Positions 33,134 to 41,939 are shown, numbered from the stretch's first letter. The stretch is 64,000 nucleotides of DNA from Sphingomonadales bacterium (GCA_028868535.1 JAGWUH010000013.1:1-64000), one strand, 5' to 3'. Numbers and translations: made by a program. Notes: generated by a model from the sequence alone, not told the origin.

Positions 33134-34369
33134 TCACAGCCCGAGGAACAGCCCCGCCAGCGCCGCGCTCATCAGGTTGGCCAGCGCCCCCGCCGCCAGT
33201 GCGCGCAGCCCCAGCCGCGCGATCACCGGCCGCTGGTTCGGCGCCAGGCTGCCGGTCACCGCCATCTGGATCGCGATCGAGGAAAAGTTGGCGAACCCGC
33301 ACAGCGCGAAGGTGATCACCGCCACCGTCCGCGCCGAAAGGTCCCTGGCCTGGCCGAGGTCGATGAACGAGACGAACTCGTTGAGCACCAGCTTGGTCCC
33401 GAACATGCCCCCGGCGCGCGTCGCCTCGGCCCAGTCGGGCGCGCCGATCAGCCGGAACACCCCCGCGAACACCGCGCCCAGCACCATCTGGAACGACAGC
33501 TCGGGATGGCCGAACCAGCCCCCCACCGCCGCCAGCATCCCGTTCGCCAGCGCCACCAGCGCGACGAAGGCCAGCACCATCGCGCCCACCGCCACGGCCA
33601 GCCGCACGCCGGTCTGCGCGCCCTCGCTGGCGGCCATGATGATGTTGGCCGGCGCCTCGCCCTGGTCCACCGCGATCACGGCGCGTTCCTCCGGCTCGTC
33701 GATCGGCGCGCCTTTCGGATCGGGCATGATGATCTTGGCCATGCAGATGCCCCCCGGCGCGGACATGAACGCCGCCGCCACCAGGTAGTCGATGCGGATG
33801 CCCATGCTGGCATAGGCGGCGAGGATCGTCCCCGCCACGCCGGCCATGCCCACGCTCATCACGCAGAACAGCTCTGCCGGCGTCAGGCTCGCCAGGTATG
33901 GCCGGATCACCAGCGGCGCCTCCGACTGGCCGACGAAGATGTTCGACGCCGCGCACAGCGATTCGATCCGGCTGATCCCGGTCACCTTCTCCAGCCCGCC
34001 GCCGATCCAGCGGATCGCCAGTTGCATGATGCCGAGGTAATAGAGGATCGAGATCAGCGCCGCGAAGAAGATGATCACCGGCAGCGCCGCGATCGCGAAG
34101 CTGGTCCCGCCGATCTCCGGCTTCGCCAGCGGCCCGAACAGGAATTCCACCCCGGCGTGGGCATAGCCGAGCAGGCTCGCCACCCCGCCCGAGACGACCT
34201 GCAACGCCCGGTTCCCCGGCGGAAAGTACAGGACCAGCGCGGCAAACCCGGCCTGCAGCGCGAACGCCGCCCCCACCACGCGCGGCCGGATCGCCCGGCG
34301 ATCGCCGGACAGCAGCACGGCCAGCGCCAGGATCAGCACGATCCCGGCCAGGCTGAAGACGATCGACAT
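33134..34369 (-). CDS. Concentrative nucleoside transporter (CNT/NupC family)
   Basis: A 411-residue inner-membrane symporter from ATG 34369, with about ten hydrophobic helices. Signature segments are present: 'GGTSFAIAALPVIIFFAALI', 'NIFVGQSEAPLVIRPYL' (nucleoside-binding re-entrant loop) and 'KLVLNEFVSF' (second binding loop). Family role: H+ or Na+-driven uptake of nucleosides. It is divergent from a GntR regulator (110 nt) that probably controls it, and is directly followed by a nuclease gene. Specificity for purines or pyrimidines cannot be read from the sequence. Confidence 0.93.
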   Translation of the reverse strand: MSIVFSLAGIVLILALAVLLSGDRRAIRPRVVGAAFALQAGFAALVLYFPPGNRALQVVSGGVASLLGYAHAGVEFLFGPLAKPEIGGTSFAIAALPVIIFFAALISILYYLGIMQLAIRWIGGGLEKVTGISRIESLCAASNIFVGQSEAPLVIRPYLASLTPAELFCVMSVGMAGVAGTILAAYASMGIRIDYLVAAAFMSAPGGICMAKIIMPDPKGAPIDEPEERAVIAVDQGEAPANIIMAASEGAQTGVRLAVAVGAMVLAFVALVALANGMLAAVGGWFGHPELSFQMVLGAVFAGVFRLIGAPDWAEATRAGGMFGTKLVLNEFVSFIDLGQARDLSARTVAVITFALCGFANFSSIAIQMAVTGSLAPNQRPVIARLGLRALAAGALANLMSAALAGLFLGL

Positions 34370-34478
34370 CGGCGCGCGTTCCCCCGGTATTTCGGTCCGG
34401 CCAAACACTAGTGGCGCCACGGTATTCCGTCGAGGGGGATGCGCGGCTTGTGCCCCGAATGCGCGATTGCTAGCAGGT

Positions 34479-35255
34479 ATGCCAACCACAGGCGGGAACA
34501 ACCCACCCACGATGCCGCGAACCCAACTCCTCCCCCCCGGCGATGACCTCCCGCTCTACGCCCAGGTCGCCGCCACGCTGCGCACTGCGATCGAGCGCGG
34601 CCTCTACGCGCCAGGCGCCCGCATCCCCACCGAGGAGGAGCTCTGCCGCCGCTTCAAGGTCAGCCGCCACACCATCCGCGACGCGCTGCGCCAGCTCCGC
34701 AATGATGGCCTGATCACCTCGCGCCCCGGCAGCCGTCCGATCGTCGCCCGGGCCGCCGATGCCCCGGCCAGCGAGCCGCTCCAGGCCACCATCGCCAGCG
34801 ACTTCTTCGACTACATGCTCGGCACTCGCTTCGCGGTCGAGGCCAGCGAGCCCGTGGCGATCTCGCCCGAGCTTGCCGCCCAGACCGGCCTCGCCATCGG
34901 CGAAAGCTGGCTGCACCTGCGCGGCTGGCGCCACGATGCCGATGACGGCCACCCGACCTGCTGGAACGATTACCTGATCCGCCCCGCGTTCGCCGGCCTC
35001 GCCCGCACCCTGCCGCGCCACGTCGGGCCGCTGATCCCGCTGATCGAGGATCTCTCCGGCCAGCGCATCACCCGGCTCGCCCGCGCCACCAGCGCGATCC
35101 CGATGCCCGCCGCCCAGGCCCGCGTCTTCGGCGTCGCCCCCGGTTCCCCCGCGCTCTCGGTGGTGACCCGCTGCGAGATCGCGGGTGGCGAAGTCGTGCT
35201 GCTCCACCGCTCGATCCACGCGACGGGGACCCTCACCTACACGATCGACCGCTAG
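34479..35255 (+). CDS. GntR/HutC-type regulator with UTRA domain
   Basis: A 258-residue transcription factor. I chose ATG 34479; ATG 34512 is a shorter alternative. The N-terminal winged helix is 'GARIPTEEELCRRFKVSRHT' plus 'IRDALRQLRNDGLI' (residues about 48-85). A UTRA effector domain covers about 105-255. Proteins of this layout bind small metabolites such as sugars, amino acids or nucleosides and repress adjacent transport genes. Its divergent position beside the nucleoside transporter points to that target. No operator palindrome is obvious in the 109-bp gap. Confidence 0.9.
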   Translation: MPTTGGNNPPTMPRTQLLPPGDDLPLYAQVAATLRTAIERGLYAPGARIPTEEELCRRFKVSRHTIRDALRQLRNDGLITSRPGSRPIVARAADAPASEPLQATIASDFFDYMLGTRFAVEASEPVAISPELAAQTGLAIGESWLHLRGWRHDADDGHPTCWNDYLIRPAFAGLARTLPRHVGPLIPLIEDLSGQRITRLARATSAIPMPAAQARVFGVAPGSPALSVVTRCEIAGGEVVLLHRSIHATGTLTYTIDR

Positions 35256-35289
35256 AACAACGCCAATTTCCGTATCGACCCGGCGCCAC

Positions 35290-35308
35290 GATGTAACTAT
35301 ATCACATC
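35290..35308. promoter_or_regulatory. Imperfect dyad in front of the DUF2946/ZnuD-like pair
   Basis: GATGTAACTATATCACATC has outer arms GATGT and ACATC and an AT-rich core, resembling alphaproteobacterial Zur or Fur-family operators in size and symmetry. It lies just before the GTG at 35311. The link to Zur is inference from the ZnuD-like receptor downstream. Confidence 0.35.
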
Positions 35309-35310
35309 GG

Positions 35311-35703
35311 GTGACGCCTGGCCTCGCCTCCCTGTTCCGCCCCCGCCGTTCCGGCTGGTGGCAAGCGATCCTGCTGCTGCTGTCGCTGGCGATCACCGGG
35401 CAAGGCGTCGCCATCCAAAGCCACCTGTCCGCCCACCGACCGACAGCCGATGTCTGCGCCGCTGCTGCCGCCGGCGTTTCCTGTCCGGCGCCCGCCGGCA
35501 AGGCCCGGGCCCACGATGCCGCGCATTGCGCGCTCTGCCAGGAAGCCCGCATCGCCGGCCACTACCTGCCGATCGCCGCCGTCGCCCTGGCGCTCGCCGT
35601 CCTTGCCAGGTTCCGGCCCGCCGCGCGGCCCGGCATCGCCCGCCGCGCCCCCGCGCCGCGTCCCCCCTGGCGCAGCCGCGCCCCGCCGCCGCTCCCGGTC
35701 TGA
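35311..35703 (+). CDS. DUF2946-like small membrane/periplasmic protein
   Basis: A 130-residue protein with a GTG start at 35311 (in-frame upstream codons fall within the GntR gene). A hydrophobic N-terminal helix (about residues 16-35) is followed by a polar loop with Cys49, Cys58 and a 'HDAAHCALCQEARI' motif, then a second hydrophobic helix and a Pro/Arg-rich tail. The HC..C motif and layout fit DUF2946, a family commonly placed before metal-related TonB receptors. It may handle a transition metal in the periplasm. The receptor gene starts 56 nt downstream. Confidence 0.65.
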   Translation: MTPGLASLFRPRRSGWWQAILLLLSLAITGQGVAIQSHLSAHRPTADVCAAAAAGVSCPAPAGKARAHDAAHCALCQEARIAGHYLPIAAVALALAVLARFRPAARPGIARRAPAPRPPWRSRAPPPLPV

Positions 35704-35759
35704 CCTCGCCTCACCCTGTAGTCTGACTGCCCGCCCCGCGCGGGCCGGAGCCCGATTCC

Positions 35760-37826
35760 ATGTCCCGATCCCGCTTTCCCGGCGCCGCCCTGCTGGCGCC
35801 CGTCACGGTCGTCGCCTCGCTGATCGCCCCTGCAACGGCGAATGCCGCCCCGAATGCCGCCCCGAATGCCGCCCCGAATGCCGCCGACTCGGCCCCGGCC
35901 ACCCCGTCCGAAACCACCCCGCCCGAAACCACCATCATCGTCACCGCCAGCCCGTTCGGCCACGGCCGCGACGATACCCCGGCGATCACCGCCCGGGTCG
36001 ATGCGGAGAAGATCCTGTCAAAAGGCGGCGCCTCGATCGCCGATGCGCTCACCGACGTCCCCGGCATCGCCGCCACCGGCTTCGCCACCGGTGCCAGCCG
36101 CCCGATCATCCGCGGCATGGACGCCACCCGCGTCCGCCTGCTCGAGGACGGCACCTCCAGCTCCGACGTATCGGACATCGGCCCCGATCACGGCGTGCCG
36201 ATGGACCCGCTCGCCGCGCGCTCCATCGAGGTGATCCGCGGCGCCGCCACCCTGCGCTACGGCAGCCAGGCGATCGGCGGCGTCGTCAACGCCATCAACA
36301 ACCGCGTGCCGCTGGCGCTGCCCGACAAGCCGCTCTCCGGCGAAGTCACCGGCAGCTACGGCAGCGTCGCCAATACCTGGCAGGGCTCCGCGCTGGTCGA
36401 TGCCCGCGCGGGTGACCTCGCGCTCCACGCCGACGGCTTCCTGCGCGACGCGGGCGACTACGGCACCCCGCTCGGCACGCAGCCGAACTCGTGGTTCCGC
36501 GGCCACGGCGGCTCGGTCGGCGCCAGCCTGTTCCCCGGCGGCGGCCAGAGCCGCGTCGGCCTCGCGATCACGCAGTACGACGCGAAATACGGCGTCCCCA
36601 GTGACATCACCTTCATCGACATGAAGCAGACCAAGCTGATCACCCGCTCGTCGCTCGATCTCGGCAGCGGCCTGTTGCAGACGCTGAAGATCGACGGCTC
36701 CTACGGCGATTACCAGCACCAGGAAAAGCAGCCCGACGGCACCGTCGACGCCACCTTCCGCAACAAGGAATGGGACGCCCGCGCCGAACTCCTGCTCGGA
36801 CGCCTCGGCCCGGTCGCCAACAGCGCGCTCGGCTTCGAATACCAGCACCGCGCGTTCTCCGCGCTCGGCGACGCCGCCTCGTACCTGCTTCCCACCGTCA
36901 CGCAGAGCGTCGCCGGCTACCTGTTCGTCGACACCGCGCTCGCCACCGGCCTCCACCTCGAAGCCAGCGGCCGCGTCGAACACGTGACCGCGCAGGGCAC
37001 CCCCGCCGGCGGCACCCTCACGCAGCGCGGCTATACCCCGCTCAGCGGCGCGCTCGGCCTGCTGTGGCAACCCGCCGGCGCGGTCAAGCTCGGCCTCACC
37101 TTCGCCAGCACCGCCCGCGCCCCCGCCATCACCGAGCTCTACGCGCGCGGTCCGCACGATGGCCCCAACACCTTCGAGACCGGCAACCCCGCGCTCCACC
37201 CGGAACGCGCCAACGCGCTCGAGGCCTCGCTCCGCATCCGCACCGGCCGCCTCCGTCTCGACGGCAGCCTCTATTCGAGCTGGTTCCGCAACTACATCTA
37301 CGGCGATCTCACCGGCCGCACCTGCGACGACAGCGGCACCTGCATCGCCGGTCCCGGCCTGGACCTGCGCGAGCTCGACTACCGCCAGCAGGGCGCCCAC
37401 TTCCGCGGCGTGGAGGGAGAGGCGTCCTACGATCTCGTGCGCGGCGGCAAGGGCACGCTGGCGCTGAAGCTGCTGGGGGATGTCACCCGCGCCACGCTGG
37501 CCGACGGCAGCAACGTTCCCCGCATCCCGCCCTGGCGGATCGGCGGCGGGCTGGACTGGCAGAGCGATGCGCTCGATGCCGGCTTCACGCTGACGAAAGT
37601 CGCGCGGCAGGACGACGCCGGCGCGTTCGAGACGCCGACGCCGGGCTACACCGGCCTCAACGCGCAAGTGACCTGGCGCCCGTTCAAGGCGCGACGCGGG
37701 GTGGAACTGGTGGTGGCGGGGCAGAACCTGCTGAACGCGGTGGAGCGCGACGCGGCCTCGCTGAACAAGGATCTGGTGGTGATGCCGGGTCGCGGCGTGC
37801 GCGTGGTGCTGAAGCTGAGCGGGTGA
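35760..37826 (+). CDS. TonB-dependent receptor, ZnuD-like
   Basis: A 688-residue outer-membrane receptor. The signal peptide ends near ATANA and runs into a tandem Asn-Ala-Ala-Pro stretch. The plug includes 'IIVTASPFG' (TonB box), 'SRPIIRGMDATRVRLLEDGT' and 'SIEVIRGAATLRYGSQAIGG'. The barrel ends 'DAASLNKDLVVMPGRGVRVV', then a short strand; this KD...PGR pattern and the 'SSSDVSDIGPDHGVPMDPL' plug segment resemble ZnuD-type zinc receptors. It follows the DUF2946-like gene by 56 nt and an operator-like dyad, so zinc-limited expression is plausible. Copper or haem as ligand cannot be excluded. Confidence 0.88.
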   Translation: MSRSRFPGAALLAPVTVVASLIAPATANAAPNAAPNAAPNAADSAPATPSETTPPETTIIVTASPFGHGRDDTPAITARVDAEKILSKGGASIADALTDVPGIAATGFATGASRPIIRGMDATRVRLLEDGTSSSDVSDIGPDHGVPMDPLAARSIEVIRGAATLRYGSQAIGGVVNAINNRVPLALPDKPLSGEVTGSYGSVANTWQGSALVDARAGDLALHADGFLRDAGDYGTPLGTQPNSWFRGHGGSVGASLFPGGGQSRVGLAITQYDAKYGVPSDITFIDMKQTKLITRSSLDLGSGLLQTLKIDGSYGDYQHQEKQPDGTVDATFRNKEWDARAELLLGRLGPVANSALGFEYQHRAFSALGDAASYLLPTVTQSVAGYLFVDTALATGLHLEASGRVEHVTAQGTPAGGTLTQRGYTPLSGALGLLWQPAGAVKLGLTFASTARAPAITELYARGPHDGPNTFETGNPALHPERANALEASLRIRTGRLRLDGSLYSSWFRNYIYGDLTGRTCDDSGTCIAGPGLDLRELDYRQQGAHFRGVEGEASYDLVRGGKGTLALKLLGDVTRATLADGSNVPRIPPWRIGGGLDWQSDALDAGFTLTKVARQDDAGAFETPTPGYTGLNAQVTWRPFKARRGVELVVAGQNLLNAVERDAASLNKDLVVMPGRGVRVVLKLSG
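35841..35885 (+). repeat. 12-bp tandem repeat in the ZnuD-like receptor gene
   Basis: AATGCCGCCCCG occurs three times in a row (35841-35876) followed by a partial unit, encoding Asn-Ala-Ala-Pro repeats right after the signal peptide. Unit loss or gain keeps the frame. Confidence 0.9.
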
Positions 37827-37987
37827 GGGGGCTCTCCCGTCCCGCAAGCGGGGCAGGCCTGGCGCCGGCGCGCGGCAGCACGGTGGAAGAGCATGTCATG
37901 CACATGGGCGGATGGTCTTTGATGTTGAAAATAAGCCAGAAACGTTCGATGCCGGCGTGATCGAAAGCCTCTTCCGAAGGGACGCCA

Positions 37988-38230
37988 GTGCCGAAGATCT
38001 TCGAGTGGAACGGCTACCGCTTCCACTTCTTTTCGAACGAAGGTGATCCTCGGGAGCCGCCGCATGTCCATGTCACCCTGGGCCGGGACAGCGCCAAGTT
38101 CTGGCTTCGTCCCCGCGTCGTCGTCGCCCTGAACCGCGGCTTTTCGCCGCGCGTGCTTTCGGAGTTGATCCCTGTTATAGTCAGCCACCGCGAGCAGATC
38201 GAAAGCGCATGGCATGACCATTTCGCCTGA
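37988..38230 (+). CDS. DUF4160 protein, possible toxin-antitoxin partner
   Basis: An 80-residue protein with a GTG start and AAGGGA at 6-7 nt. The family signature is clear: 'FEWNGYRFHFFSNEGDPREP' then 'PHVHVTLGRDSAKFWL', and a C-terminal helix 'ELIPVIVSHREQIESAWHDH'. DUF4160 genes are usually paired with DUF2442 genes, as here: the next start lies 17 nt inside this gene. Such pairs have been proposed as toxin-antitoxin-like modules; the activity is not established to my knowledge. Confidence 0.85.
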   Translation: MPKIFEWNGYRFHFFSNEGDPREPPHVHVTLGRDSAKFWLRPRVVVALNRGFSPRVLSELIPVIVSHREQIESAWHDHFA

Positions 38231-38468
38231 ACCCACCGCCGTCCGCGTCGATGAGCACAGCTTCTGGGTCGATCTCGATGATGGCCGCACCCTCGGCGTG
38301 CCGCTTGCATGGTTCCCCCGCCTGCTTCACGCCACCCCCGATCAGCGCGCCGATTTCACCCTCAGCCGCGCCGGCATCCACTGGCCCGCTCTTGACGAGG
38401 ACGTCTCGGTTGCCGGCCTGCTCGCCGGCAAGGGTGATTGCACGAGGCCTCACGCCAACGCCGCCTGA
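38214..38468 (+). CDS. DUF2442 protein paired with DUF4160
   Basis: An 84-residue protein from ATG 38214, overlapping the DUF4160 gene by 17 nt. The DUF2442 core shows in 'SFWVDLDDGRTLGVPLAWFP' and 'HWPALDEDVSVAGLLAGKGD'. The overlap implies coupled translation and a stoichiometric partner role. A dispersed hairpin repeat starts about 30 bp after its stop. Which of the pair would be the antitoxin is unknown. Confidence 0.85.
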   Translation: MTISPEPTAVRVDEHSFWVDLDDGRTLGVPLAWFPRLLHATPDQRADFTLSRAGIHWPALDEDVSVAGLLAGKGDCTRPHANAA

Positions 38469-38496
38469 TTCCTGCCAGCTGGCAGCCCGCACGCCG

Positions 38497-38592
38497 TATC
38501 GCCACACCCCCGGCTCCCCGCCGTGTCGCCGCGGGTCGCGGCGACGTTGAACGCACGGAGCCTCATGTCGGTCGTGATCGAAGGGCGATCAC
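38497..38592 (+). repeat. Dispersed two-hairpin repeat, copy A
   Basis: Most divergent of four copies. Hairpin 1 is GTCGCCGC (38525-38532), loop GGGTC, GCGGCGAC (38538-38545). Hairpin 2 is TGATCG, loop AAGGG, CGATCA (38575-38591). Between them is the conserved 'GTTGAACGCACGGAG' box. The stems differ from the other copies by compensating pairs. It ends on the stop codon of the minus-strand SDR gene. Confidence 0.75.
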
Positions 38593-39386
38593 TCCCCGGC
38601 CCGGTGCGGAAACCGCACCATCACCCCGCCGTCGATCACCAGCGTCTGCCCGGTCAGGAACGACGCCATGTCGGACAGGAGGAACAGCAGCGGTTTCGCC
38701 AGGTCGATCGGCCGGCCGAACCGCTGCAGCGGCACGCCCTCCTTCACCGCGCTGGCATCCATCATCGCCAGCGCCTCGTCCTCGCCCATCGGCATCATCG
38801 CCACCAGCCGCGGCGTCGCGTTGATGTCGGGGGCGATGCAGTTGATGCGCACGCCCTCCGGCCCCCATTCGTCGGCCAGCCCTTTCGCCATCGCGATCAC
38901 CGCCGCCTTGGCCATGCCATAGGGCACGTGGTTGCGCGCACCATAGATGCCGCTCACCGACGCCACCATCGCGATCGCCCCGCCGCGCCCGCCGTCGCTG
39001 CGCCGCATGTGCCGGCCGGCCGCCTGGACGACGTGCATCTGGCTGTGCAGGTTCATGCGCAACTGCGCCTCGATGTGCGCCGCATCACACTCGGCAAAGC
39101 GCTTGTTGTGGACTTGCCCGACGATGTTCGCCACCCGGCTCAGCCCGCCCAGCGCCGCCGCCGCGCCGTCGACCACCGCCGCCGCCCCGGCTTCGTCGCG
39201 CACGTCGCCGGTAAGCGCCACGCCGTCCACCTCGCGCGCCACCGCTTCGGCCCGCGCGCGGTCGATGTCCGCCACCGCCACCCGCGCCCCGGCGCGCGCC
39301 AGCAGCAACGCCAGCTCGCGCCCGGTGCCGAAACCGCCGCCCACCACCAGCGCCGGCTCGCCCTCCAGCCCCATCAGTTCGCGCAT
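38589..39386 (-). CDS. Short-chain dehydrogenase/reductase, catalytic site intact
   Basis: A 265-residue SDR. ATG 39386 follows AGGAGAGG; a start at 39416 would overlap the upstream gene. The cofactor loop is the unusual 'VVGGGFGTGRELALLL'. The catalytic Tyr and Lys are in 'YGMAKAAVIAMA', with Ser in 'VASVSGIYG'. The C-terminus 'FLTGQTLVIDGGV' is typical of classical SDRs. It is 22 nt downstream of another SDR gene, so the two likely act on the same pathway. The substrate is unknown. Its stop codon lies in a dispersed repeat. Confidence 0.9.
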   Translation of the reverse strand: MRELMGLEGEPALVVGGGFGTGRELALLLARAGARVAVADIDRARAEAVAREVDGVALTGDVRDEAGAAAVVDGAAAALGGLSRVANIVGQVHNKRFAECDAAHIEAQLRMNLHSQMHVVQAAGRHMRRSDGGRGGAIAMVASVSGIYGARNHVPYGMAKAAVIAMAKGLADEWGPEGVRINCIAPDINATPRLVAMMPMGEDEALAMMDASAVKEGVPLQRFGRPIDLAKPLLFLLSDMASFLTGQTLVIDGGVMVRFPHRAGE

Positions 39387-39408
39387 CGCATCCTCTCCTG
39401 CCGGTCGT

Positions 39409-40131
39409 TCATCCACTCAGGCTCCAGCCGCCCTCGACGCGCAGGGTCTGCCCGGTCACATAGCCGTTGCGCATCAGCGTCAGGTAGGCCTCGGCGCATT
39501 CCGTCGTCTCGCCGACGCGCGGCAGCGGCTGCCCGGCAAGCCGCGCCTCCTGCACCGCGCGGAATTCCGCCGGCAATTCGTCCCATGCCTCGGTGCGGAT
39601 CGCCCCGGGGCACACCCCGTTCACCCGCACCGGCGCCAGTTCCACCGCCAGCCCCTTGACCAGGTGCTCGATCGCCCCGGCCATCGCCACCGTCACCGCC
39701 ATTCCCGGTTGCGGTCGATGCGCGGCCATGCCGTTGGTCAGGATCAGCGTCCCGCCCGGCGTCATCCCCGGCGCGGCGTGCTTGGCCACCGCCACCGCGC
39801 CCCACACCCGCACGTCGAAGATCGATGCCGCCGCGCGGATGTCGGTTTCGCCCAGCGGCACATGATGGACCTGTCCCCAGTCGGCGGCGGTGAAGGCGAT
39901 ATGGTCGAAACCGTCGCGGCCGGCAAAGAACGCCGCCACCGCGCCCTCGTCGGTCACGTCCAGCACCGCGCCCTCCGCCCCGGCCAAGCGATCCAGCGCC
40001 GCCCGCACTTTCGCCGCCCCGCTCGACGCCACGGTCACCCGCGCGCCCTCGGCCAGCGCGGCGCGCGCCACGCCCAGGCCGATGCCGGAGGTTCCGCCGA
40101 TCACCAGCACGCGCCTGCCGTCCAGATTCAT
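39409..40131 (-). CDS. SDR-family protein lacking the YxxxK catalytic pair
   Basis: A 240-residue protein with an intact Rossmann start ('VLVIGGTSGIGLGVARAA') and the usual SDR end ('YVTGQTLRVEGGWSLSG'). In the place of the catalytic Tyr-x-x-x-Lys the sequence reads 'AVTVAMAGAIEHLVKGLAVE', with no Tyr or properly spaced Lys. It therefore belongs to the atypical SDR set with altered chemistry, or acts as a binding or regulatory partner of the active SDR encoded 22 nt downstream. ATG 40131 lacks a strong ribosome site. The substrate is unknown. Confidence 0.85.
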   Translation of the reverse strand: MNLDGRRVLVIGGTSGIGLGVARAALAEGARVTVASSGAAKVRAALDRLAGAEGAVLDVTDEGAVAAFFAGRDGFDHIAFTAADWGQVHHVPLGETDIRAAASIFDVRVWGAVAVAKHAAPGMTPGGTLILTNGMAAHRPQPGMAVTVAMAGAIEHLVKGLAVELAPVRVNGVCPGAIRTEAWDELPAEFRAVQEARLAGQPLPRVGETTECAEAYLTLMRNGYVTGQTLRVEGGWSLSG

Positions 40132-40195
40132 GCCTGCACCTCCACCGGCGTCAGGCTAGACCGGCGATGCCGCGCGGGGCAAGCCCGCCGCGGCT

Positions 40196-40849
40196 TCAGC
40201 GCGTGACGTTGTACTGGAACTGCGCGTTGGAAAGCTGGAACCCGACGAACACGTCGAACGTCGCCCGCGCCACCGCGGTGCGCACGTCGGGCTGCGCCAG
40301 CGGATCGACCGCGGCGTCGAAATCGCCGGCCTTGCGTTTGCGGGTGATGCGGTCGCGCACCTCGCGCGACAGCGTCGCCTCGGCCTTGTCGATATAGGCG
40401 GCGCCGCGCCCGGTGGCGCTGGCGCGGTCCTGGCCGTCGGCGAACTGGAGCGTGACGGCGCTGATCCGCTTCGCCACCACCGCGTTGCCGCCGCGCACCA
40501 CCGTCACGAAGAACGGCAGCGTCACCGTCCGCGCACCGTGCGTGTCGGTCCGCCGCGCCTGGACGTCGAAGCTGACGTTGGCATAGACCTTGTCGCTCTT
40601 CGGGTCGCACGACGTGCGCACGTTGGTCATCGCCGCGGTCAGGTCGATGCTGCCGGCATCGGTCGCGCCGGGGGTGCGGAACAGCGTCACGTCGCCGGTG
40701 AAGTCGGGAACGCCGACCGACGGGCAGGCCGAGCGGATCGCGGTGATGCCGACGCCCTCGTCGACGACGATGTCGCCCTTCGACTTGCAGCCGGCAAGCG
40801 CCAGGCTCGCCAGCAGGGCAGTCATGGTCAGGCGCGAGCGGCGGTTCAT
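40196..40849 (-). CDS. Putative lipoprotein, function unknown
   Basis: A 217-residue protein. ATG 40849 has GAGGAA at 7 nt. The signal peptide ends in lipobox LAGC, so Cys21 is lipidated. The mature part has two further Cys, 'SIDLTAAMTNVRTSC' and 'VYANVSFDVQARR', and alternating strands suggesting an immunoglobulin-like periplasmic domain. It is divergent from ispH (69 nt). Such lipoproteins are commonly found beside ispH in sphingomonads as I recall, but the role is unknown. Confidence 0.8.
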   Translation of the reverse strand: MNRRSRLTMTALLASLALAGCKSKGDIVVDEGVGITAIRSACPSVGVPDFTGDVTLFRTPGATDAGSIDLTAAMTNVRTSCDPKSDKVYANVSFDVQARRTDTHGARTVTLPFFVTVVRGGNAVVAKRISAVTLQFADGQDRASATGRGAAYIDKAEATLSREVRDRITRKRKAGDFDAAVDPLAQPDVRTAVARATFDVFVGFQLSNAQFQYNVTR

Positions 40850-40918
40850 CAGCGGTTCCTCGATAATCCCTGCGCCCCGCCCTAGCCGGGGACGAAGCAA
40901 AGCGCTAGAGGCCCCAAC

Positions 40919-41899
40919 ATGAACGCCCCCTTTCCCGACCCCGCCGCTTCGGCCGAGCCCGGCCGCGCCCCGCTGCGCCTGCTGATCGCCGCCCCGCGCG
41001 GCTTCTGCGCCGGCGTCGACCGCGCCATCGAGATCGTCGAGCGCGCGATCGCCAAGTACGGCGCCCCGGTCTATGTCCGCCACGAGATCGTCCACAACCG
41101 CTTCGTCGTCGATGGCCTGCGCGCCAAGGGCGCGATCTTCGTCGAGGAACTGGACGAGGTGCCCGATGGCGCCCCGGTGATCTTTTCCGCGCACGGCGTG
41201 CCCAAGACCATCCCGGCCGAGGCCACCCGCCGTGGCCTCGAATGGCTCGACGCCACCTGCCCGCTGGTCAGCAAGGTCCACCGCCAGGCGGAGCGCAAGC
41301 TCGAATCGGGCCACCACATCCTGTTCATCGGCCACGCCGGCCACCCGGAGGTGATCGGCACCTTCGGCCAGGTCCCCGACGGCACGATGACCCTGGTGGA
41401 GACCATGGACGACGTTGCCGCGCTGCGCTTCGGCCCGGACGACAAGCTGGCGTTCCTCACCCAGACCACGCTCTCGGTCGACGACACCCACGAGATCATC
41501 GAGGCGCTGCGCGCGCGCTATCCGCAGATCGCCGCGCCGCGTGCCGAGGACATCTGCTACGCCACCTCGAACCGCCAGGCCGCGGTCAAGCAGATCGCCC
41601 CCGAATGCGACCTGCTGCTGGTCATCGGTGCCCCGAACTCGTCGAACTCGCAGCGCCTGGTCGAGGTCGCGGTGCGCAACGGCACCCCGGCCCGCCTGGT
41701 CCAGCGCGCGGCGGAGATCGATCGCGCCTGGCTCGACGGCGTCACCACGCTCGGCCTCACCGCCGGCGCCTCCGCGCCCGAGACCCTGGTCCGCGAGGTG
41801 ATCGACCTCCTGGCGACGTTCCGCACCGTCACCGAGGAAACCCACGTCACCATGGAAGAGCACATGGTGTTCAAGCTCCCGCGCCAGCTGGCCGGCTGA
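40919..41899 (+). CDS. ispH: 4-hydroxy-3-methylbut-2-enyl diphosphate reductase
   Basis: A 326-residue iron-sulfur enzyme for the last step of the MEP isoprenoid pathway, giving IPP and DMAPP. The three cluster cysteines are in '[14 protein letters not shown]', '[11 protein letters not shown]' and '[12 protein letters not shown]'. The substrate-binding '[15 protein letters not shown]' and the proton-donor Glu region 'LTAGASAPE' are present. Length and both termini are normal. It leads an ispH-thrB-rnhA run (40 nt then a 4-nt overlap), a common order in alphaproteobacteria. Confidence 0.97.
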   Translation: MNAPFPDPAASAEPGRAPLRLLIAAPRGFCAGVDRAIEIVERAIAKYGAPVYVRHEIVHNRFVVDGLRAKGAIFVEELDEVPDGAPVIFSAHGVPKTIPAEATRRGLEWLDATCPLVSKVHRQAERKLESGHHILFIGHAGHPEVIGTFGQVPDGTMTLVETMDDVAALRFGPDDKLAFLTQTTLSVDDTHEIIEALRARYPQIAAPRAEDICYATSNRQAAVKQIAPECDLLLVIGAPNSSNSQRLVEVAVRNGTPARLVQRAAEIDRAWLDGVTTLGLTAGASAPETLVREVIDLLATFRTVTEETHVTMEEHMVFKLPRQLAG

Positions 41900-41939
41900 G
41901 CCGCGCGCGGGACAGGACAGGACAGGGCAGGGGGCGACG

